This document shows positions 1 to 13,000 of a stretch of 64,000 nt of DNA, one piece after another. Location: assembly GCF_907164915.1 (NCBI RefSeq), contig NC_061868.1:29881939-29945938 (forward strand), given 5' to 3'. How positions within the stretch are numbered: the stretch's first letter is position 1; the number at the start of each line of letters is the position of its first letter. Source of the stretch: Impatiens glandulifera. Taxonomy: Eukaryota > Streptophyta > Magnoliopsida > Ericales > Balsaminaceae. The notes below the pieces were generated by a model, which was not told where the DNA came from, made no database searches, and saw nothing but the letters and a program-made list of their open reading frames with translations. Made by a program: the position numbers and the translations under genes.

Positions 1-1642
1 AAATCATAAATGTGTGTGATTTAAAAATAAAATAAAATGATACTAACACGAATGTGGAAGCAAATATTTTTATTGATAATTACACAAAATGATTGTGTAT
101 ACTATGTAAAAATAATTTGTTGTTAGAGAAATATGTTCTCTATAAAAGATAAAGTTGCACGATTTTACAAAAAAGAAATAAAATAACAAGAAAATGTCTT
201 GTTTATATTTGCTGAGTTGGTGTTCAAATTGATATTTTAAATTTGAGGATTTTGAAATCAAGAAACATGTCATATTTTAATATTATATTCATAAAACTTT
301 GTAGAGCCAATGTCTTCAAAAAGATTTTATGAAATAAATGAAAAAGAAAGTTTATATAGTCTTGATATGACTCATAACAAATTTTATAATAATGATATAA
401 AAAATTTGATCATACTTTTATTAAAAAGTGGATATGTCAATTATATATATCACGAAGACAATGAAAAATGTTTCATTACGTGTCTTTTATACGATATTTT
501 ATCGTTGAAAATTACAATAAAAATGATTAAATCCATTAAGGATGTGAATTGCACTACACGAAATACCATGTTATCAAATGATATATTGATATTATTAAAT
601 GAATGACTTTACGTCTAAAAGTGAATATGTTTACACTTAGAAGTGCAATCTACATATGGAAATCTTCTAAGAAAATTATGATGGATAAATTAAACGTTAT
701 AATCTATAATTTTGACTTATGTTGAAAAATAAAATATTTTTATGCAAAATATATAAACGTTTACACGACGAAAGAATAGTTCAAAGACATTTTGTTTATT
801 AGTTATCCAAGTAAACAATATTTTGATAAAAAAATGTTTAAATGGTAGCATTTACGAATGACTATGCTTCTTATTAGAAGATATTACAAGGTTATCTAAG
901 AATGTACCAAAAAATATTTCTAATTATTGTGATAGTAATTTTAAATTGGACAAACTTAGAGTCAATGACAAGTCTAGACGTACACGTCTTATGCATGATA
1001 TCATTAGACTATACTCTCTAATGGAGTTATCAAATTTGACTATGTAAGTCAAAGATAACATTGTAGATCTACTAACCAAATTATTTAATAGAGATTTATT
1101 TTGAAAGCCTTTTAAGACATTATCCTACTATAAGTTTGTATGAAGGAAAATCCAACCTAAGAAGACTGGAGATCCCAAGAACTAGGTTCAATGGGACAAC
1201 CTAATTGTACTGACTTGGAAAGTTATTGTTGATGATTAATCCTATAACGAAACAATATATATTTTGACGAGGATAAACATATCGCTTTTAATGATTCTTT
1301 GTGAGCAAAGAGATCACCTATGTGAGGGAGAAGTGGGGCCGCTTCAAAAGAATTGCACGACTCAATTCTAGACCCTCTCACATAACTAGGCGCGTGTTCC
1401 ATGGCCAAAACGAACACAAACATGAGAGCTTGACATGTATTAGGAAGAATTCTATGTGAAAGTGTGTAATCGTTTACAAAAAATAGAAGAATAGTTCAAG
1501 GACATCGAGTCTACTAATCAACTAGTAAAATTATAATTTCATAAGGGAAGGTTTAAAGGGTTACCCCTACCTATCCTATGTATGATTCAACTGTTGAACC
1601 TTTCAACGGGTTAATCTTTCAATTTCTATTCATGTGGGGGAT
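1..1642 (+). mobile_element. Ty1/copia element A, 3' internal region, cut by window start
   Basis: The stretch ends in a polypurine tract (GTGGGGGAT) directly before a TG-starting LTR, so the element reads on the plus strand. Positions 1-1640 are colinear, in inverted orientation, with about 51334-52970 in element B. For example, bases 1-270 match the reverse complement of 52690-52970. The only recognisable coding part is the RNase H end at 898-1105. The AT-rich open frame at 310-606 has a decayed counterpart in element B and shows no protein family signature. The 5' part of the element lies outside the window. Confidence 0.75.
898..1105 (+). pseudogene. decayed copia RNase H C-terminus
   Basis: One frame reads the order typical of the copia RNase H tail: CDSN, then NDKSRRTRLMHDII, then VKDNIVDLLTKL. 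In intact elements this is roughly CDSQ, KSRHIRLRH and VKxKDNLADPLTK. A TAA stop interrupts the frame just before VKDN, and the same stop is present in element B. No intact polymerase frame exists upstream within the window. Confidence 0.75.
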
Positions 1643-2497
1643 TGTTAGAATTTAGACTATGTAGATAATTTTCATTATATGAATGGAAATGAAAATTCAA
1701 AAAATAAAATTGAATGGGTGAGTCTCAAGAATAAAATCGAGTTAGTGGATTTGTCCACATTGGAAAAATAGCAAAATGTAGCATTTTTTATTAATCTAAG
1801 TGGGGTTTAATTTATTTGCAAAATGTATATTATTGCATAAAAAATAAATTAATATATTTGAATTAAATATTAATTGAATGAGCCAGTTAAATGGATTATT
1901 AATATCAATATGCAAATGAGAAATTTTCAATGAAATGCAATGATAAATGCATACGTTAAAACCTTTCAAATGCAATTGATGAAAATGCAATTGATTGGTT
2001 CTTGACTAATTTATCTTTATATAATATCTCAATTAATCACACATTGTTAAAAGACCCAATAACAATTATAGAATTACATAGTTTATATCCTTCAATCACC
2101 CTAAATGAATTTTATTGGCGTTTATTTTCAACATCACAAGAAGCTAGCTACTTCTTAGTTTTTCAGAAAAAACCTTCCATTGATCATTTTATTTGTGGTT
2201 TCACACAATTCTGCTTTGATCCTGGTGATAGTTCAAATACGTTGGTCAAGTTCGCTGTGTAATGATTCTGGTGCTGAATCACTATTAGATTCGTTGTACC
2301 TGGGAGACAGCCATCTGATAAACTTCAACACAAGAATGAGACGGTAAAACTGTTTTAAGGGAAATGTGTTAAACACATGCCTCGATTCAACATTTGATTT
2401 CGGTGATTTTGTTTCTTTATATATTGTAGCTTATTTAATTTCTTTGTAATATTATATGTTTATATTTTCTGTTTATTTCTAGACAATATTTCCAACA
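1643..2497 (+). repeat. 3' LTR of copia element A (855 bp)
   Basis: Starts TGTTAGAATT after the polypurine tract and ends in TTTCCAACA. The last 100 bp match the end of the LTRs of element B on the opposite strand: a GTTTATTT segment, an AGACAA segment and a terminal AACA. The open frame at 2002-2262 lies wholly in this LTR and is not a gene. The partner 5' LTR is outside the window. Confidence 0.75.
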
Positions 2498-3239
2498 AGT
2501 ATAACATTTGAATTCAAATGGCTAGCCACATGGAAGTGGTCAACTACCTCAAATGTCATGAGCCTGGGCTCGGAGTTTTATACCCACATTAGCAATTGTT
2601 AAAAAGGCTGCCAACAAAAAAACTCTTTAGATCTTACTTTTTTTATTTTTCAAAACCGAAATCCCAAGTTTTTGTTCTTGGGATCATAATTGGGTCATTT
2701 TCTTTTAATTGTATTGTAGCTAGTATCTTAAGGATTTTGTAAACCATTGTAAGAATCTTTAAACTTGTAAATTTTTTATTTGAAATTTAATAAAATGTAA
2801 TTCTTGCTCTTGAATTCTTGAAAGGTGATATTAATTTTAATGTTAATTTGGTTGTACATTATTGACATTGATTTGGTTTAGAAAATCTTCATTTTTTATT
2901 TCTTGATTAAATCCAATCTAAAACAAGAACCCTAAATTTGCATGATTTAAATTGTTTAAAGGATTGTGTTCTTGAATTGGTCATTTAAAAATAAAGATTT
3001 GAAAAGATACCCATTATTGGATGTTGTATGAATAAAAGTAATAATAATCTTAAACCAATAATTTTTAAAATGATTAAAAAAATTTAAAAAAAAGGATTAA
3101 TTTGAAGATCTCTTGATGACTTTCTTGCATGATTTTGATTTGATGATGTTATGATTTAAGTTTTTATCATGCTGTTTTATAATTAAAATAAATATTTGAG
3201 CCCAAAAATATTTTGACTTTTGTTTTGTTCTTGGTTACT
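2498..3239. other. no gene seen; AT-rich spacer
   Basis: AT-rich sequence with no coding frame, tRNA or clear element ends. It lies between LTR A and a retroelement-derived non-coding segment and may be non-coding retroelement DNA, but I see no proof. Confidence 0.4.
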
Positions 3240-4440
3240 TTGTGATTTTATTTTGATTTTAGGGTCGACTGATCGAGAAATCCTTGTTGGGTATTTTTTT
3301 TCTGATCCGTGATTAAAACCTCTGGCATGGTTTCTGACCGAAGCGACCACCGAGAATCATCCATGGTTAGAAAACTAACTAGCGACCCAAAATCTTGACA
3401 ACGACATGGTTTTTGAATGAGAAAACCATCATTGCGATGATTTTTGACTAAAGAAGTCACTTACTTGCCATTCGACTGATAAATACCACATCGAACGAGG
3501 AAAAATGCTTGGGCATAGTTTCTGACCGATAATCCTTTTGGCTTATTTTTGCTGTTTTCTTTTAAGGTCTTGCTTGCTTTGGGTAAGTTTATGCTTGTTT
3601 TATTTTTGTTTCTTATTTATTTCCATACTTAAATTCATTGCTAAAAATAAAATATATAAAATGAACAAAAATAAACAATATTTTCAATGAAAATATAAAA
3701 AAAATTCCCAAATAAGGGCCCGTTTGACAGTAAAACTTCTTTTTTTTTCTCAACTTTGAAGAGTCATCATAACTCCTAAACCGTGCGTCCATAAAGTATG
3801 AAATTGATATATTAATAATCACAAAATATTTCCAACCTTGAAGTCGAATTTTATAATTTTTTAGACACTTTGATTTTTTCGACATCTTTCCATGACTTTA
3901 TGAACATTATTTTTGAAATTTTATGCATTTATGTTATATTTGTCTAACCTTTTTTCCCTCTTTTGTAGGGTTATCTTTTATACTTGTATATATATTGTTG
4001 TATGCTTGTCTTTACATTGAAATCAAAAATCAAAAGATCCACACAAATGCGGACAATTGCCCTTTGCTTTAGGTTAATTAAGAAAATGGAAAAATTAAAA
4101 ATTAAAGCGTAATGATTTATTTTAAAGGACCAAAATTTTGTAGTAGAGACTTTCGGAGCGTTGTAGAATATAGCGTTTTTAGCCATTTTCACATGTAACC
4201 AAACACCGAACTCATAAAAGAATATCTAATTGTGGCGTGCAAACGTCTAAATTATTTTCCTAATTTAAAAAAATTAGGTGGCGACTATCTAGTCATGATA
4301 TTGTATTAAATTGAAAAACTTTAAAAAAGACCTATAACAACTTACTATTAATTCTTTATCTCACTCAAATGCGACATGAAGATTAGTTATGTGGTTGCCT
4401 ATAAAGTCTAGAGCTTTAAGGTTTTACTTTTCGATTTTAT
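3240..4440 (+). repeat. non-coding retroelement segment, copy 1
   Basis: Paralogous to 19256-20480. Both have phrases built on GACCGAGAATC, then an AT-rich stretch, then AGTAGAGAC, AACCAAxCACxGAAC and GTGGxGACT in the same order, ending near GTTAGTTATG. The GTGGCGACT phrase resembles sequence found before the 3' LTR of many plant Ty3/gypsy elements. That assignment is inference. The small open frames here are not conserved between the copies. Confidence 0.5.
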
Positions 4441-4747
4441 CACGTAAAAAAGATTGATTCCCCTCATAAAATAAATAAATAAATAAGAGTAGTTGAAATG
4501 ATGTGAGATCCAAATGAAAACTGAAAGGATAATATCGCGTACAAGACTCTCATCCGGTTTCTAAAAGCAAGAACAAAGTGCATTCATTCTATCAAATATA
4601 TCATAGTCATAAGGAAAAAAGGAAATGAATAAATAAAATAACACTTATAGATATTGACTTATAGATATTGAGATATTGAAATCACCATTTATTGATCATT
4701 AGATTTTTGTCTAGTTTGCGTAAGTAATAATAAAATGTATCGATTAT

Positions 4748-4750
<3 letters not shown>

Positions 4751-4789
<39 letters not shown>
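4751..4789. repeat. (AT)n microsatellite
   Basis: About 39 bp of pure AT dinucleotides. The rest of 4441-5439 is AT-rich with no feature I can name. Confidence 0.9.
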
Positions 4790-4791
<2 letters not shown>

Positions 4792-5439
4792 CCGAGCATA
4801 TAAAAAAAGCCCAAAGGCCTTAGAGTTCAAATCACGTTAACCTCTAAATGTGAGAAGTGAGACTAAACCTCATAGCATATGGTAGAAAGATTAAGTGTAA
4901 TTTGAACGTCAAAATTGACGTTCGAGCAAACAAAATCCCTTGAAGAAAATTAGGGAAAATCATTTGTTCAAGATATCGAATTCATAATTGACGACATTTA
5001 TCTCGAGAATAGTACTTACACTTGGTTTTCTTTTGAAACATTCATAATGCGATATACGAAACCGAATTCTGTAGATGTTTTGACCTAACTTCACTAAATG
5101 TCAAAGAAAAGTGAGAAATGCGCTAAACATCTTGAGGGTTAAAAGGGTCTAATTCTTTTTTTAATGTGAATGACGAAAAAAAACATATGTCAATACTAGT
5201 GTAATTATATTAAAATAAAATGAAACTAAAATATGAAATGAAAAAAATGAGAAAAACTCTATATCAATACTATGTGCATTTTATTAAAATAAAATAGAAT
5301 AATTAAAAAAATCCTCACTTGAAAGACTCTTAGAAGCAATCTTTTTAGGATAAAATTACTAAGTAACGAAAGAGTGAGTCATTTTCTAGATTATCTGTCA
5401 AACTCCGACAATAGTTAAAGGTTAAGATCAAACTTAGAG

Positions 5440-5881
5440 GTATAGTCCCGAATAATACTCGGATAAGGATTTACTATGACATATTGACGTTATCTCATCT
5501 AGAAATATTTTCCCAAATAGTACTCAAATAAGGAGTTACTATGGCGTATTGACATATTTCATCTTACTCAGAAGTGTCGTCCGTAATAGTAATTGGATAA
5601 GGAGTTTTATGGCGTATTGATATTATTCCATCAACTCCGAGGAATTGGCCCAACTAGTAACAAATAAGGAGTTACTATGTCGTATTGACGTTATCTCGCC
5701 AATAAATATTGTCTCGAATAGTACTCGGTTACGAAGTTACTATAGTGTATGAACATATTTCACTAACCTAGAGGCATCATCCTAAACAATACTCAAATAA
5801 GAAGTTGCTATGGGGTATTTACATTATCTTTCCCAAAAATATTGTCAAGAATAGTACTCGAATAAGGAGTTTCTATGGCGT
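5440..5881 (+). repeat. tandem array, ~65-bp unit, about 6.5 copies
   Basis: Each unit carries a variant of AATAGTACTCGAATAAGGAG followed by TTACTATGGCGTATTGAC. The second half alternates between a GACGTTATCTC...AAATATT type and a GACATATTTC...GAGGC type, giving a dimer-like period of about 130 bp. The array stops exactly where the LTR fragment starting TGTAACCCC begins, so it may belong to the inner part of the same retroelement. Confidence 0.75.
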
Positions 5882-6955
5882 TGTAACCCCTGAAAACCTT
5901 TTAGGTTTCATGGCAACTCGAGGTTCGAGAATTTCAACCTCGGTTTGCGTGTCGGGAATCTTTTTGAAATAAAACATTATTTTAAAATATTTAATAATTC
6001 CTTATAACTTTTTGAAATTAATTTAGGTACCAATTTAAATAACCTTTGGATTTGTAGTAACGAAATTACAATTTGATTTTTTAGAAATCCGTTATGTAAA
6101 TTAATTAGAAATAATTAATTTAAAAAATTATTCATTTAAAGACCGAGTCGTCAATTAATTTTTTTGAAAATCAATAAAATGTCATATGTGTACAAACATA
6201 TTTTAACTATAGTTTCTTTAAGTTCGTAGTTTGGTGATACTCGAGAAAGGATTTTCGTGTTTCATCCTTCTTACTTGTTTAAAAAACGGTCTCTACTTTA
6301 TAAATTTGACATTTAAAATCGGTTGTATAATATTTTATTTTAACCGATTATTCTTCTGGTCCTAGGTATGCGTAAGTTTTTGTGTATTTATAAAATTGTA
6401 ACAACAATTGTTTAAATTCTAGTATATGTTGCTGATGATAGTTATGTAGAAAAATACATGAAGAACATCAATTTAAAAGTAATTATAGTTTAGATATAAA
6501 TCTCAAACAAGCCTTTATCAAAATAATTTTTGTGGAAATATCCTAAAAATATTTTAAAATCATTTTCCAATTTTTTGGGATTTTTAGAAAATGGGTTAGG
6601 GTTCTAAAATTACAAAAATAATTTTGAAATTTGAAAAGTGAAACCAAACAATCCTTAGGACTAGTGTCATAGGTTATTGGTTCGTTTTTATCGGTCGGGG
6701 GCTAAAAAGCCCTCGGTCCTAGTGGAGAATCCCATAGTCCGGGTTCTAAATCCTTGGTTGGGGTGCGGGAGTCCCTCGGTCGGGATGCTAAGGGCACTCG
6801 GTCCTTAGCTGGAATTCTCGGTCGGATGCTAGAATTCTCGATCGGATGACTTGGTCTTAAGTGGAAGTCATCAGTCCTAGGTTCGGGAGTGCTCGATCGG
6901 GTGCGAGATCATTGGTCCTAGGTCTGACTTCTCAGTCATGGCTAAGATTTATTGG
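5882..6955 (-). repeat. truncated LTR of a large retroelement (copy 0)
   Basis: Begins TGTAACCCCTGAAAACC and is homologous to 8115-9330 and 16470-17760. It is cut inside a block built from repeated TCGGTC/CTCGGTCGG words. It then joins directly to ORF1-like coding remnants, so internal sequence and the rest of the LTR have been lost. Strand is inferred from the TATA-like box and coding remnants of the family. Confidence 0.55.
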
Positions 6956-8017
6956 TCATATTTGACACTAATGACACTAATCAGGTAGTTCTTTCGTTCA
7001 TTCGGGATGCCCATCTGGGAGGCGTTGTGCCACTTTTCCAGATATCCGACGTAGGCCTTGTGGTCGATTAACTTGTCTTTGGCAATGACATTTCCCGCAT
7101 AAGGGGGCAACTGTTTGAAGAGGTCGTAAGTGTAGTAGTAGGTAACCCATTCCAAGCCCATAAACATGATCATGGGTTCATCATCCATCATGTATGCCAT
7201 CTTTTTGATGGGATACCATGGGAGTAATTCCCTATCTTCGTCGTTATTCTATACAAGAGGTCTAGTAGAAGCTTTCTTCATCCTTCGGTATTAAAGAGAA
7301 GGTAACATGATGTCTCTATGACATAATCGCGGCAGTCATCCAAGTTTGTCGAGAAGCCAGATATAGAGAATTAGAGGTGAGCCTCTTTTACTCATAGGGA
7401 AAGTTATGAATGAATCATTCAAACCTATCAGCGTTTCAGCCAGAATGATACTTGAGGGGTCTTTGTTTCCCTTATGCATGTGGTAAGATACCTCTAGGAT
7501 TTTGGAGGATGGCTTATCATTCGCTAGAGTCATGAAGAAGTGGGCCAGCAGTACCATCATCATTATCAAGGAGGAGCCCATAGTTAAAGGGACCTCTCCA
7601 TTTATGACTTCCATCTTTGTCCATTTTTGGAAGTCAATGACATTTTTCTTGAGGATTGTTTTGGATGTTGTTTTGGTATATTCATACTCCTCTTGTAAGA
7701 GCTTTCTTAAGGAAATTGATTCTACAAATACTTTTAGATGCAGAATATTCTTGTTGTCCATCATTAGGATAGCTCATAATTCTTCTATGGTTGGGTACAT
7801 TTGCCTTTCTCCCATGAAGTATACCAGTATCATGGGGCTCCACATTCTTTGCATTTGCATCCTAAATGTGTGGCTTATCTTGAAGTTTATGAACCTTATG
7901 ATGGTGGTTAGTCCATATATCCCATGGTTCCACTTTTGTGGAAACTATCGATCCACCAGATCAACTCGATATCCTTCGGCATGGAAATCGTCTGTGATTT
8001 GGAAATCAAAACATTAA
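6949..8017 (-). pseudogene. decayed ORF1-like coding sequence of a large retroelement
   Basis: Two minus-strand blocks (7764-7336 and 7200-6949) belong to one broken frame. Reading upstream of the first block, the same frame continues across one TGA with SHTFRMQMQRMWSPMI and MYPTIEEL. The TPTLEE-like phrase and overall style recall the plant DUF7745/mobile-domain-like proteins often found beside Ty3/gypsy elements. It sits directly 5' (minus strand) to a complete-looking LTR, where Ogre/Tat elements keep an extra ORF1 before gag. No gag, protease or polymerase is found. Function is unknown and the family call is tentative. Confidence 0.45.
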
Positions 8018-9912
8018 CAAAAATGCATTTGTTTTGAAGAAAGAACATATTTAAGATGTTCACTTAGACTATACATGCATACACATAATACATATATATT
8101 AGTCACATAAGAGTTGTAGTGACGAAACTTGTTTTGAAGAAGAAAACCACGTGTGTGCGTCGGGGTGGGTCGGTGTGGGTTTGGAGTGGCTAGAGGTTTG
8201 ATGATTTCAGTCTTGGTTTACATGCCAGACATAATTTTAAAATAAAACATTATTTTAAAATATTTTGATAATACTTGGCAGCTTTTGAAATTAATTATAA
8301 AAATAATTAATTTTATTCAAATTTTAATAATTTAGGGATTTGCGATAATCAAATAACAATTTATTTTTATAAAATCTCGGTTTAAATTAATCAAACATAA
8401 TTAATTTAAGAAAAATTATTTATTTGAAGACATAGTCGCTAATTGATTTTCGAAAAATCAATAAAAATGTTAACGTGTATAAACATATTTTTTACCATAG
8501 TTTCGTTTTGATTCGAAGTTTGGTGATACTCATGAAAAAACTTTCTCTCTTCATCATTTGTACCCGTTTAAAAATGGTCTCTATTTATAAACTTGTTTTT
8601 TAATAATCGGTTGTATAACATTTGAGTTTTAACCGATTATTCTTCTGGTTCTAGTCATGCTTCTAAGTTTTAGCAATATTTAAAATATTGTAATAATAAT
8701 ATTTAAATGTTGATACCAATTGTTGACGATAACTAAGAAGGAATATACATGAAGAATATCAGTAATTGTAAGGGTGTTGTTAGAGTTTAGAAATAAACAC
8801 TAAACAAGCCTTTATCAAAATATTTATTTTGTGGAAATATCCCAAAAATATTTTGAAATCATTTTCTATTCCCTTTAGATATTTTTAAAATGCTTTGTGG
8901 TTCTAAAATTATAAAAATAATTTTGAATTTTGAAAAGTGGAATCAAACCGGCTTTAGGACCAGAGTCCTAGGCATTGGGTATGTTTTTGTCGCTCGGGGT
9001 TTAAAAACACTCGGTCTGGTTCAAGGCTCCGGATCTTCGTTTGGGGTGCCGAAGTCCCTCGATCGAGGTGTTAAAGACTCTAGGTCTTTGGCTGAAATCA
9101 TTAGTCGGGATTATAAACCCACCGGTGATGGGTTAGCCCTAGGCTAACCTCATTGGTCCCAAGTTTGAGAATTCTCGATCCTAAGTCGAGATTCCTCGGT
9201 CCTAGGTCAGACCTCTGTCATGGGTTAGACTTCTTGTTCCTGGATATAAAAATCCTCAGACGGACCTCTTAGTCCTAGGTCAGGATTTTTTGGTCATACT
9301 CATTGGTACAGACCGAAGATCCTTAGTGTTGGATCTCTCGATCCTGAAGAACACCAAAATTGTAGGTTTTGCAATTTTGATTTAAGCTTGGATTTTTTTT
9401 TCTAAGGGATTGGGTAGCTTCACAAAGCTCCTAAGAACATGTTGATCATCATCTCAATGTATCAATCGACTTAGACGGTGATCAAGTTTTTAAAAATAGT
9501 TTGCGATCAAAATTGAGGTTTCAATTTTAAAGTTGTATTGAAGTGTAGGGAGCTATCCAATAGTTTCCTTATACTACATATACTTAATTGATACCAAAAT
9601 AAGAATACTAACTGCCTGTTTGGATTAAATTAAGAACTTAAAATTCTCAATTAATTTAAAATTTTTTATTTTGATAAAACATTATCGGGATGAATCAAAC
9701 ATGATCTAAACAGTTGCCAACATCATTACAATAATGTTGGGATGCTTTCTGGACTGTGATCCAAGAGAATTAGCCCAAGAACATCAAACTTGATTTTTGA
9801 ACATTATAAAATCCAAATTTGGGTATTTCTGTTTAAGGTTGATTGATTGTCTTTAACTATACAGATAGTTTATAAATGATCATAAGATCAATTTTTAACC
9901 AGAAAACATCAT

Positions 9913-10075
9913 TGATAGAGATTAATCCCATGGTTATTATTGATAAACAATGTTACAATATATACTAGTCAAAAGACTCTTAATAAGGTAAACCACTAAT
10001 CTAGGAATCTAAACAAGGTAACCCACTAATCTAGGAATCTAAACAAGGTAACAAGATATATACAATATACTAATA
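9913..10075 (-). repeat. 3' LTR of the young copia element
   Basis: 163 bp, identical by eye to 14536-14698. It contains a 32-bp tandem duplication around CTAATCTAGGAATCTAAAC, also present in the other LTR and therefore older than this insertion. Confidence 0.95.
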
Positions 10076-13000
10076 CACCCCCGCAGTCGAAACGGGAGAT
10101 TCTCGGACGCTGAGACTGTCTCTGAAATCTTCAAATAGTATGCGCGGAAGTCCTTTGGTGAATATGTCAGCGATTTGAAAACGAGAAGGCATATGAAGAA
10201 TGCGAACTTTACCTCTATCTACTTTTTCCCTTACAAAGTGTATGTCCATTTCGATGTGTTTGGTACGTTGATGTTGGACCGGATTTTGGGAGAGATAAAT
10301 CGCACTTATGTTGTCGCAGTAGACCAGTGTGGCTTTGTCCAATGAGATACGAAGTTCTAACAATAAATTGCGAAGCCAACAGGATTCGGAGACAACATTG
10401 GCAACTCCTCTATATTCAGCTTCAGCACTAGAACGAGAAAGTGTGGATTGCCGTTTTGACGACCAAGACAGAAGATTATCGCCTAGGAAGACGCAATAGC
10501 CAGATGTAGAGCGACGGGTATCTGGACATCCTCCCCAGTCTGCATCAGTATATGAAACGAGTGTAGACAGTGAGGATTTGTAAAGATGAAGGCCATAGTG
10601 CTTTGTACCCTGTAAGTATCGAATGATTCTGTGTAAGGCAGCCAAGTGAGCCTCTTTCGGATCATGCATGTGGAGGCAAATTTGCTGGACTGCATATGAA
10701 ATATCAGGACGTGTGAAAGTAAGATACTGTAGTGCTCCGGCTAAACTTCTGTAATGAGTGGGGTCAGAGACTGGTGGACTAGTTGATTTTCCAAGTTTGC
10801 CATTTGTATCGACCGGCGTTTGTGTTGATTTGCAAGTAGACATTCCAGCACGATCAATAATTTCTTCAGCATATTTCTTCTGACTAAGACAAAGTCCATC
10901 CTTAGTATACGATACAGCAACTCCCAAGAAATAGCTTAATTTACCTAAATCCTTCATAGCAAATTCTGCGCCTAAGCTTTTCATGAGAGTCTGACGTAAC
11001 TGATCAGACGAAGCCGTAATGATAATGTCATCAACATACAAGAGTAGATAGGCAATTTCGGACCCATGTTGATAGATAAAAAGCGAATGATCAGTCGTGC
11101 TGTGTGTAAAACCGATTGTAGAGACAAAATCTGCAAACCTTTGATACCAAGCACGAGGAGCTTGTTTTAAGCCGTATAAAGATTTGCGCAATAAACAAAC
11201 ATGGTCGGGAAAGATTTTGTCTCTAAAACCGAAAGGCTGATGCATGTAAACTGTTTCGTTGAGATTACCATGTAAAAATGCATTCTTGACGTCCATTTGG
11301 TGAATGGACCAAGACTTCGATAAAGCAATGCTCAGAACAGTTCGTATGGTGGCTGGTTTGACAACAGGACTAAAGGTTTCTTCACAATTGATTCCAATCT
11401 GCTGAGACCTGCCATCACCAACAAGACGGGCTTTATGCCTCTCAAAAGAGCCGTCAGAGTTAGTTTTATGCTTAAAAATCCACATGCATCGTATAATATC
11501 AACACCCTGAGGACGCGGAACCAAGTCCCAAGTCTTATTACTAATTAAAGCGTTAAACTCATCGTCCATGGCGGCTTTCCAATTCGGGTCTGATAAAGCT
11601 AACTTTGGGTTTTTGGGAATAGGCGATGGAGATGTGAGTGTGTTTAGATTGAAAATGCGTTTTGGACAGACAATCCCATCCATTGCGCGGGTTCGTATTG
11701 TCCGTGTTGGATTGATGATGGTTGGTGAATGATTTGGACGGTTTGGTCTTGTGGACGGGCTGGTCGTGTTTGGGTTTGGGCCTGGTGAAGTGGTGATGGG
11801 TGATGGTGGGTTTGGTGGAGTGTGTTGAGTTGATAATGGGCTCGGTAATGGAGTGTTGTTTGGTGGGGAAATGGACTCGGTGATGGGCGGGGTTTGGATG
11901 TGTATTGGGATGGTTATTGGTTCGGATTGAGATGGGTGAGTTGAGTTTGGGTTTTGGACAAGAGAAAAGGGAAATTTTGTTTCGTCAAAAATGACGTGAC
12001 GAGAGATGATAAATCTTTTTGAGGCTGGGTCGTAGCATTTGTAGCCGCGATGATTAGAGGGGTATCCTAAAAAGACACAAGGGGTAGAGCGTTTATGAAG
12101 TTTGTGAATAGTGGTTGGAGGAAGAAGAGGATAGCAAAGACAACCGAAAATTTTTAGGTGAGAGTAAGAAGGAGTTCGGTTATATAGAAGTTGAGTGGGT
12201 GAGAAATTTCGAATTTGTTTATTTGGAAGAATATTTAGGAGATAAGTGGTCATTTCGAGGGCGTGATGCCAAAAATTTAACGGGAGAGAAGCATGAGTAA
12301 GCAATGTTCGAATCATGTTATTTATGGTGCGTATTTTTCTTTCTGCTTTACCATTTTGAGGAGAAGTATAGGGGCAAGAGAGGCGAAATTGTAGACCATT
12401 TTTGTCACAAAATGTACGAAATTGACTGTTGTTATATTCAGTTCCGTTGTCACATTGGATTGTTTTAATGGGCTTTTGAAATTGTGTTTGAATTTGATTT
12501 TGAAGTGTAGAGAAGACGGAGAATACTTGGGATTTGTTTCCAATTGGAAAAGTCCAAAGGAAATTTGTGTAATCATCAAGAAACAGAATATAGTATTTAT
12601 GTCCATTTGTACTTAGCACAGGCGACGTCCACAAATCACTATGAATAATATCGAATGGGGAAGTAGTATAAGAGACAGAATTGGTAAATGGTAACTTAAC
12701 TTGTTTACCAAAGATGCAAGACTCACAGAGTTTAGACCCTAAAACGGGCTTACAAGAAATAGAATTTGATTTATTGAGAGAATGCAAAATATCGACACCG
12801 GGGTGTCCTAATCTATTATGCCATAAATTTGACGAAATTGCAGTAAACGAAGAATTAGTTGGGGGTTTTTGGCTTTGGCTCGACAGAGAGAGTGGGTAGA
12901 GATCCCCCGAGCTATTGTTCCTCATGATAACCTTCCCCGTCTGGAAATCCTTTACAGAAAAACCAAGTGAGTCAAATTCTACAGAGACGTTGTTATCACG

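Noticed and set aside
310..606. 98-aa AT-rich frame as a host gene
   Set aside because: Lies in the non-coding interior of element A. The counterpart in element B (about 52370-52650) is not conserved as a frame.
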